NCBI GenBank assembly: GCA_033980235.1
Contig: CM067067.1
Location: 27,364,451 to 27,428,450, forward strand
Direction: 5' to 3'
DNA: 64,000 bases
Source of the DNA: Diadema setosum
Taxonomy: Eukaryota > Echinodermata > Echinoidea > Diadematoida > Diadematidae
Below the pieces are notes generated by a model, which worked only from the letters and a program-made list of their open reading frames with translations, did not search any database and had not been told where the DNA came from. Position 1 is the first letter of the stretch, and each line of letters starts with the position of its first letter. Positions 56,697-64,000 of the stretch are shown here, piece by piece. The position numbers and the translations under genes were made by a program.

Positions 56697-57086
56697 AAGG
56701 GACTGTACAGTACTGGTTGAGGTGGGGATTCAGGTTTCTAACATTCCTAAGTGAGATAATGAGAAACATTATTCTTATGAAATTTGAAAGAGCATGTTAT
56801 TTTAAGTAGGATTCAACGTTTATTTGATAGGAATTGGTTTTTAAATGGCTGAGATATCCCAAAAAGTGATAATAATAAAAGGCGACAGGCCGCACCTTTT
56901 ATTAGGATTTCTTTGTTTCACCTTGTTTTTGGATATCTCAGCCATTTCAAAACTGATTTTCATCAAATAAACTTTTGATACCCCTTAGAATTGCATGCTC
57001 TTTGACATCTCTTGGAGTGGTCTCTGAATATCTTGCAAAACGTTAAAAGCTAAATCCTCACCTCAACAAGAACTGTGAAGTCCCTT
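56697..57086. mobile_element. MITE, TA-flanked, copy 1
   Basis: Ends AAGGGACTGTACAGTACTGG and the inverted AAGTCCCTT, with TA on both sides (56695-56696 and 57087-57088). The arms extend inward (AATGGCTGAGATATCC against GGATATCTCAGCCATTTC). A second copy is at 59187-59567. No coding sequence. Confidence 0.8.
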
Positions 57087-57500
57087 TAACCACACACCCC
57101 CATACACACCAATTGATTCCTGTGCAAAGTGAAAGTTTTGTACATACGGTTGATAATAGAACAAAATCTGACACCTAAACTTAAAGGGGCATTCTAGACG
57201 ATTTTCATAATTTCACATCATGTAGTGCATAAATCAACAGCTCCATGTATAGATTGGTGGAATTTAATGTGGTTCTCGAGCAGAGAAAAACACTTTGAAA
57301 AACCTGAAACAAATTACACTGAACAAGGTTGATGACATAGAGGCTCACATACATTTCGGAAAGGTAGCCGTATCCATTACAATACCACTTGCTTACGAGT
57401 TCACCTGTATAGAATTTTTGCATGCCTTCTTCTTTTGTTCTGCTTTCTGGAGCCCCAACTTATGCATTCTTATGGTGACCCTGCCATGTCATCATCCTTG
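57087..57500. other. Spacer with one-ended MITE-like start
   Basis: CTTAAAGGGGCATTCTAGAC near 57180 looks like the left end of another TA-type MITE, but no matching right end was found. No gene. Confidence 0.4.
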
Positions 57501-58631
57501 ACCCCGTTTACAGTGCGAGGCTCGGCCGCGGCCGAGCCGCGGCCGAGCCCAGCCCCGCTTCAGTGTAAACGCGCAAAAGGCCAAATGCGAGGCCAAAATT
57601 GGCCTCGCATTTGGCCTCGCTCTGCCTCTTCTTGGTGTAAACGCAAACTGGGCCAAATGCGCGGCCAATTGCGCGGCCAATTTTAGTCTGGCTTCCAAAC
57701 CCTCTGTCTGTATCTTTCGCTATTCAGGATATTAACCCCCTCAACGTCGAAAACTAGTATAGTTTAAGGTGGTTTTGTCCTGCAAAGGATTTTTTTTTTC
57801 ATTCGGCAAAGGCCTTTGCCCGAACGGCGACTTCGTCGCCACGGAATTCATTTGGCAAAGGGTCTGAAAACTAGACAATACCAAATTGCGTTTGTTTACA
57901 AGCAGAGCGCCACTACGACAAAATATTGAAAGGTTTGAATCAAAAGCGCGGCCGAGCCCAGCAGTGTAAACGGACAAAATTGCGAGGCATGGACCCCGTT
58001 TACAGTGCGGGGCCGGGCTCAGCCGCGGCTCGGCCGCGGCCGAGCCTCGCAATTTTGTCCGTTTACACTGCTGGGCTCGGCCGCGCTTTTGATTCAAACC
58101 TTTCAATATTTTGTCGTAGTGGCGCTCTGCTTGTAAACAAACGCAATTTGGTATTGTCTGGTTTTCAGACCCTTTGCCAAATGAATTCCGTGGCGACGAA
58201 GTCGCCGTTCGGGCAAAGGCCTTTGCCGAAGGAAAAAATCCTTTGCAGGACAAAACCACCTTAAACTATACTAGTTTTCCACGTTGAGGGGGTTAATATC
58301 GTGAATAGCGAAAGATACAGGCAGAGGGTTTGGAAGCCAGACTAAAATTGGCCGCGCATTTGGCCCAGTTTGTGTTTACACCAAGAAGAGGCCGGGTTCG
58401 GCCGCGGCTCGGCCGCGGCCGAGACCACCTCCAGAGCGAGGCCAAATGCGAGGCCAATTTTGGCCTCGCATTTGGCCTTTTGCGCGTTTACACTGAAGCG
58501 AGGCTGGGCTCGGCCGCGGCCGAGCCGCGGCCGAGCCTCGCACTGTAAACGGGGTCTCGGCCGCGCAATTGAGGCCGGACTCGGCCGTGGCCGAGCCGCG
58601 GCCGAGCCCGGCCCCGCACTGTAAACGGGGT
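57501..58631. mobile_element. 1.13-kb GC-rich giant palindrome, CCTTG-flanked
   Basis: Ends ACCCCGTTTACAGTGCG and CGCACTGTAAACGGGGT are perfect inverted repeats, flanked by CCTTG on both sides (57496-57500 and 58632-58636). Arms of about 480 bp are almost fully complementary (for example GGCAAAGGCCTTTGCCCGAA at 57803 against its complement near 58210). Two further internal copies of the end motif lie near 57993 and 58545, so the element has inserted into or duplicated itself. The arms are built from CTCGGCCGCGGCCGAG and GGCCAAATGCGAGG words. Reading frames here are mirror translations. Non-autonomous. Confidence 0.88.
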
Positions 58632-58825
58632 CCTTGTTTATTGCGATTTGTTATAAAATTCAAAAATATTCTCAGTCTTCATCCCAATTATCATAAATTC
58701 TGAAACGTTGTCTGCAGTACTAATTCATAGTAGTTCAATATGTAAAAATCTTATAACCATCCGAAGGTCTCCTTTAAAAAATAACTCTTGAATTTAATGA
58801 AACTGATTTATGCCTCAGTTTTGAG

Positions 58826-58960
58826 TTACCTCCAACAAAATTGCACACTATTCAACTATTGCTCATATCAATGTTGGTGTTATCTCACATGTAGTTTTTG
58901 AACTATTAAGGATCGAAAGTGGGAAATGTTTTTTGTAACACCTAATACATGTCTGTGTGC
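58826..58960. repeat. Second arm of dispersed inverted repeat
   Basis: CTCCAACAAAATTGCACACT, TTTGAACTATTAAGGATCG and GTAACACCTAATACATG are the reverse complement of the 55680-55830 arm. The pair brackets the MITE and the GC palindrome. Confidence 0.65.
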
Positions 58961-59186
58961 GAGCATGTCAGATAGCTTATAGGATCATGGATCATAAGCT
59001 TTCAGACGCCCCACTTCTCAAAAGGAAACCTACACCTCCCCTGAAATGGTATGTGATGCTGAAGTTCAGATTAAACGTGAGGGGTTTAGTTCGGCGATGA
59101 TAATAATTATAAAAAAAAATGTTCTTGCACCGGTGAAATCTTTGAAGGCTTCCGTGGCGGTAGAACGATGGGTGGCTGAAGGCTTA

Positions 59187-59567
59187 CAGGGATTGTATAG
59201 TTTTGGTTTTTATCATTTTTTGATGAAATAGTGAGAACCCCCTTATGAAATATGAAAGAGCATGTAATTTCAAGAGGATTTCAATGTTTATTTGATGAGA
59301 ATTGATTTTGAAATGGCTGAGATATCCAAAACAGAGTGATCCTAGTAAAGTGTGGGACCCATGTTTTATTACGATCGTTTTGTTTTACTTTGTTTTTGGA
59401 TGTTTCAGCTATTCCAAACCCGATTTTCATCAAATAAACTTTGAATTCCTCTTAAAGTGGTATGCTCTGTATTATTTCATATAATAAGTGTTTTCTTGGT
59501 ATCTAGCAAAAAAAAACAGAAGAAAAGTTAAAGCCCAATTTTCATCTCTAATACTGCACCATCCCTT
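59187..59567. mobile_element. MITE, TA-flanked, copy 2
   Basis: The same family as 56697-57086 (shared AAATGGCTGAGATATCC and GATTTTCATCAAATAAACTTT), more degenerate at the left end (CAGGGATTGTATAG), with TA on each side (59185-59186 and 59568-59569). Confidence 0.75.
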
Positions 59568-60146
59568 TAACTGTAAACCACGTGATCTTTCTCGGCTTCG
59601 GGACGTTGTGTGTGTTGGGTGTGTGTGTGTAGGTGAGTTTTCATGACCTAAGACCTCCCTCCCCCCCCCCCCCTCCCCTCAACCAAATATATATTTGCTA
59701 TGGGCCTGACTTGAATGATTTTCAGATACATTCATTGTCATGGCTATAAATATATAAGGGACGATTACTAGAGTCCCGTCTTAACAGACCTTCTCCCCGG
59801 GCGCGCCCGGTCGTTCGCCGGCGAAGATTACATTCCACAGATTCCATAAAACACGGGTTAAATGCCGAGTGACCCGTTTAAACAGGCATTGCTCCAAAAC
59901 CTTCTGCGGGGAGGATACGCTCTCCTTGGCCAATCACATTACAAATACGCTGAAAATGAAAGGTTTTATGATAATTTTATACAAATGCATGTTGATTTGT
60001 GTTGATTCATGATACTCTCAACATCACTTTGGGATGAAACAAATATCTAGAAACAATCCATATAATTTTTAAATAATTTTTCTACTATTTTTCTTCAGAT
60101 TACTTGGATACGCCCACAAAAAAAAAAAAAACAAACAAACAAACAC
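59568..60146. other. Spacer, no gene seen
   Basis: Contains (GT)n and C runs (59608-59675) and a CCCCGGGCGCGCCCGG palindrome near 59795. No coding evidence. Confidence 0.5.
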
Positions 60147-60423
60147 CTTCCATACCAAGATTCTGGTTGTGACCTCATCTGTCAATCATTGTTAAAGTAC
60201 TGGTATGTTTAACAACAGACATTGGAATGCACCCCTTCCCCTCGACTCAGTATACATATGCATGTTTCTGTGATATTAATGTGTCTAACAAAAGACATAG
60301 CGAGGGAACATGCAAGTTATGCTCGGTCTGGGGGAGGGTGCATTCCAATGTCTTATGTTAATCATATCAGTACTTTAGCAATGATTGACAGATGAGGTCA
60401 CAACCAGAATCTTGGTTTGGAAG
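60147..60423. mobile_element. Foldback element, ~85-bp arms
   Basis: CTTCCATACCAAGATTCTGG at the left is mirrored by CCAGAATCTTGGTTTGGAAG at the right. The arms continue through TTGTGACCTCATCTGTCAATC and GACATTGGAATGCACCC. AC-rich and TG-rich simple sequence outside continues the symmetry. Confidence 0.75.
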
Positions 60424-60790
60424 TTGTTGTTGTCGTTGTTGTTTTTCTCAGAGGAAGATTCTTCACCCGAGACTACTCGAGGCTACCCTGCGTTTTGTGA
60501 CCTGATAAGACGGGGCTTTAGTTTGCTACCCTTCGAATTATTGCTGTTTAAAGAAAAATTCCACCCAATCACAAAAAAAAATAATTCAAGCATTAACAAT
60601 TTTGGAACAAATTATAATTTCATTTCTCATTTTAATCAAATTAAAATAATTCTAATTTGACCCCCTCCGATTCCTATGTAGTAGGCCTACATAGAAGAAG
60701 AACTGTGAGTGAGAACCCCCCCCCCCCTCATCTTAAAGGAGAAATCCACCTTTATGGACATGTGGATTGAGTGAATGCAGCGATATCATA

Positions 60791-61942
60791 CCCCTTTTAC
60801 ACTGGGCACGACTTTCAGCTCGCTTCTGAAGCGATGGCCAAGTCGTTTATACTGCCATTCTCGACCACCCAAGGTTATGTGCGACACGAGACCTATCGCC
60901 CCCCCCCCCCCCCCCCCATTAGCCTGCTGTCCTTCCAACGAGCGCGAAAATTCAGTGACAATTTTCATGCTTACTTACGAGTACGAATTCAGTTCCGTTG
61001 TTATACGGTACGTTACTCGCGAAATTCAACCAGTCATCGGCATATATATATATATATATAGTGTTTACGTACTGAGCTGGTCTATTTTTTTTTTCATACG
61101 ATTTAATCATATCGTTTGCTAGTTCAAAGAGTTCATTGAGAGTTTCACCGAACAGCGAACGCACCAAATGCGCTGCGTAATACTAGTACACAGCGCACCG
61201 GTGGCAACAGTACAGCAGTAAACCTACATATAGGGCTCACATCTGTAAATAAAATGGAATGTCCCAGACCCCTTCACAAATTCGTACCAAAGATACCAAA
61301 ATAAATGAAGACAAAAATTAATTACAAATCAGTGATGCAGTTTGGCAAAAAAAAAAAACTGAATAGCTGTAGATATTGAGTATGAATTCCTCTACAAACT
61401 GCATTTTGGTTGGAAGATGAAAGCTTTTCTGATTGAATTTGAAGGGACTATATTTCATTGGCTGCATGTACAGAAAATAGGTGATTTTTTGAGTGAAAAG
61501 AACTCGTAGTCTGGCTTTGCGGACCCTTGGACAGAGTTTGAGCCGAAGAACCTGCCTTGGAAATTTGATGGATGACAGGGTATATCTCACTTATTCAGGT
61601 TAGTGAAGATGAAACACCTCATTTCTCCCAGCTATTTTACAGAATTTTTTGAAATTTGAATTTTAACACACGTCTCTATGGGGAATTATTTACCCGTGTG
61701 AGCCCTATATTGGCAACCCGGAAGCACCGTACACGCGTTCCGGTCACGGGTCAGTGGATTTAACCGTGGCTAAACTCGCGAACCTTTTATACTGAAGTTA
61801 GCTCGCTTCTGAAGCTGACCTGATCCACCCCCTAGAAGGGAATAACTTTAGCTCGGACTAACTATTTTTCGACCTTTTATACTGAGAGTTAGCTCGCTTC
61901 AGGTCCGCACCTGAAGCGAGCTAACGCCCAGTATAAAAGGCG
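60791..61942. mobile_element. 1.15-kb TIR element containing another TIR element
   Basis: Left CCCCTTTTACACTGGGC and, from the right end read in reverse, CGCCTTTTATACTGGGC are the TIRs. AGCTCGCTTCTGAAG-type subterminal words recur at 60818, 61801, 61888 and, inverted, 61910. The 61233-61705 element and a TA tract (61041-61060) lie inside. No transposase. Confidence 0.65.
61233..61705. mobile_element. TIR element, copy 3 (non-autonomous)
   Basis: The same family as 6-478 and 1064-1523, with TATA on both sides (61229-61232 and 61706-61709). It is inserted inside the 60791-61942 element, so it is younger than that element. Confidence 0.82.
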
Positions 61943-62004
61943 TATTAGTTCAACACATCAGTGAGGGTTTGAAGAAAATTGGACAACCCGTTAAAAAGTT
62001 ATGA

Positions 62005-62365
62005 ATTATTGAAGTTTCTGCTCAGTCATTGCTGGATGAGAAGATTATTACAGCCTGTGATGTCATATGTGTACAACGATATAAAAAACAAAAACAAAGA
62101 CAATTTAACATATTTCACTTTTCTCGCATAATAAAAGAACGCTGACTTGCCTCTTTCAGAAGGCAGGGGGAATAATATTACCTGTAACATACGTCAGCGA
62201 CAAGTCGAGGAAATGTGCACTCCCCCCCCCCCCCCAAAAAAAAAAAAAAGAAATTTGTGAAATTCTCTTTATATTTTCCTTATATCGTTGTACGCATGTG
62301 ACCTCATTCACTTTGGTAGTCTTCTCATCCAGCAGTGACTGAGCAGACACTTTAAAAATTCATAT
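62005..62365. repeat. Inverted repeat pair
   Basis: GAAGTTTCTGCTCAGTCATT...ACAACGATATAA (62017-62085) is the inverted counterpart of 62280-62355 (ATATCGTTGTACGC...GTGACTGAGCAGAC). About 180 bp of AT-rich sequence with C and A runs lies between. Probably a foldback or two opposed copies of one repeat. Confidence 0.65.
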
Positions 62366-62384
62366 TCTATGTGATTCAGAAGTA

Positions 62385-62540
62385 ATGTTTAGAAGGAAAC
62401 TCAAGACTGAACTGTTTCAATTGTAATTATGTTGTTCCTATATTTTGTGAATGTTGTACGTTGATGTATGTACAGCGCTTTGATCAGGTCCTGTAAAAGC
62501 GCTCAATAAGAAATAGATATTATTATTATATTATTATCAT
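62385..62540 (+). pseudogene. LINE 3' end (5'-truncated)
   Basis: Codons for 'FRRKLKTELFQL' and a stop (to 62427), then a UTR with TACAGCGCTTTGATCAGG and GCGCTCAATAAGAAATAG and an (ATT)n tail, typical of L2/CR1 ends. Confidence 0.65.
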
Positions 62541-63009
62541 AACTTTTGAACAGATTGCCCGATTTTCCCCAAACAAGATCTGAGTGTGAATGCACCCATC
62601 AATTCCACGATGATGCCTCAGCCGTCCAGGGGAGAGAGAGAATGACCTTCCCTGTATATCAATTGTATGTGATGACAGGGTCAGAGCCCCTGATGGCTTA
62701 CAAGAAGCAGTTATTGGTTAGAGGGTCTAAGGCTAGACTAGTAGGATACAACGGAGTGGAACTTCCTATCAACCAACTCCTCCAAAACTTGCCAAGCCTC
62801 TAATACAGGTGGCCTTGCGTAGGTACAAGAACTTGGAAAAAGAGAGAGAGGAGCTAGATTGACCACATACAATGTATTTTTAGGTTTTTGTTTTACTTAA
62901 GTTGCTAGAAAATGTAACAGCCCTCTCTCTCTCTCTCTCTCTTCTCACTTTCCAGTTTTATTTTGTACTTCTCCCAACATTCCAAAAACCTGATGTGCCA
63001 TTGCAGGCT
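62541..63009. other. Spacer, unrecognised
   Basis: An 85-codon plus-strand frame (62546-62803) with no recognised domain and no clear splice or start support; a (CT)n run at 62922-62942. Not called as a gene. Confidence 0.4.
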
Positions 63010-64000
63010 GGTGTAGCAGAAGAAATATGACATGGCATCCTATAAAAGTCTGAACAATGAGGGCGCATTAAAATTTTGTTACCCAGAATAACCCCCATAA
63101 ACCTCCACAGCAAGTTTGAATGGTATCATACAAGAAATTTGACATGGCATCGAAATCGGAACACTGAGGGCACCGTTACCAGAAACTGTTGTGTCCTACT
63201 ATAGAATGAACACTCATACACCTCTTTCGCAAGTTTGCATAAAATCCATCGAGTAACAATCAAGTTATTGCATACATAAGCATTTTTGCAAATTTTGTCC
63301 TGATCAGGGTGACCTTTGACCCTGTAAAAGGTGGAACAGTGGGGGCAGCAATATCAATATGTAAAGGTGTCTAGATCTGACTATAATAGTTTACATACCA
63401 AATTTGAAAGAAAAAAAAAATCAGTCAAGAAAAACAGCGAGGATCGTACACACAAGCAGACCCTGAAATATTTACCGCTTCGTGTATAAAGACGGAACAA
63501 GCGAGGGCGCCACCACCAAAAATAATAGGCATCTTTATTTTACTATAATGCACCTCTTTGCCAAATTTGAAGACAATCTGATAAGAAATGTGGCTGATAG
63601 AGCGCACACAAGAAATGTGACATGGCATCCAATTCGGAACACTGAGGGCGCCGTCACCACAAACTGTTGTGTCCTTCATGTAGAATGACCACCAATACAC
63701 CTCCTTAGCAAGTCTGAATAAAATCCCTTGAGTAACAATCAAGTTATTGCATTTAAAAAGGCACTTTTGCACATTTTGACATGATCAGGGTGACCTTTGA
63801 CTCTGTAAAAGGTGGAACAGTGAGTGCAGCATCAATAGGTATAGGTGTATATTGACTATGATACATTTACATATACCAAATTTGAAAAAATCGGTCAAGA
63901 AACAAGGACAGCGTCGCACACACAAGCAGACCCTGTTAAATATACCTTTTCATGTATAAAGACGGAACAAGCGAGGGCGCTATCACCAAAAACAATAGGC
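63010..64000. repeat. Tandem repeat, ~470-bp period, runs off the window
   Basis: The landmark GACGGAACAAGCGAGGGCGC occurs at 63491 and 63961, and GACATGGCATC at 63030, 63141 and 63610. Units contain GATCAGGGTGACCTTTGAC and CAAGTTATTGCAT. About two units are visible and the repeat continues past 64000. Confidence 0.75.

Noticed and set aside
57435..58663. Arg/Ala/Gly-rich frames on both strands
   Set aside because: They are mirror translations of the CTCGGCCGCGGCCGAG palindrome and not proteins.
62546..62803. 85-codon plus frame ending Leu-Pro-Ser-Leu
   Set aside because: Adjacent to repeat sequence, no motif, no Kozak or splice support.

Overview
The window looks like nuclear DNA of a marine invertebrate, most likely an ambulacrarian deuterostome (echinoderm or hemichordate). 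It has no bacterial operon structure. Exons carry GT-AG splice signals, AT-rich microsatellites are common, and most of the sequence is transposable elements: CR1/L2/Daphne-like LINEs, a DIRS element, a gypsy element, tRNA-headed SINEs and many palindromic DNA elements. The taxonomic guess is inference from repeat content. No assignment to species is attempted.

Likely host coding sequence is sparse. (1) A two-exon minus-strand gene (8138-7957 joined to 5576-5474) encodes a 94-residue secreted precursor. It has a signal peptide, one short peptide with a two-cysteine ring and a C-terminal Arg-Trp-Gly-Lys-Arg amidation/cleavage site, and a second exon in matching phase. I read it as a neuropeptide precursor of unassigned family. 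(2) A 30-codon first exon at 45388-45477, resembling the start of an ankyrin-type helical repeat, lies 27 bp downstream of a young gypsy LTR retrotransposon. (3) A weak candidate for a spliced small membrane protein lies at 30991-30667.

Layout. 1-5.3 kb: two copies of a 460-473 bp TIR element, LINE debris and a foldback. 5.4-9.3 kb: the neuropeptide gene. 9.3-17 kb: a SINE, a satellite array of about 200/265 bp units, a 1 kb foldback, a LINE remnant and a ~395 bp tandem array. 18-20 kb: a repeat rich in TGACCTTTGACC motifs and a TIR element. 20.4-25.8 kb: the best LINE copy, with a tandem 5' monomer array, an endonuclease ORF and a reverse transcriptase ORF in the -1 frame. 25.9-28.9 kb: an inverted, SINE-interrupted relative. 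29-32.3 kb: nested TIR elements. 33.2-36 kb: the satellite array again, in opposite orientation, interrupted by a palindromic MITE. 39.5-45.4 kb: a complete gypsy element with LTRs that read as identical and an intact 1364-residue Gag-Pol. 46.4-55.6 kb: one LINE split by three insertions, including a structurally complete DIRS retrotransposon whose genes have decayed. 55.6-64 kb: MITEs, a 1.1 kb GC-rich palindrome, another TIR element and a ~470 bp tandem repeat running off the end.

The observations most worth checking are the neuropeptide precursor, the intact gypsy element beside the ankyrin-like exon (an LTR ATG is in frame with that exon), the DIRS element with its internal complementary region, the endonuclease/RT frame break with a slippery heptamer, and the recurrent TIR end motif in several otherwise different palindromic elements. 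Everything was read by eye. Identities, folding energies and family names were not computed.
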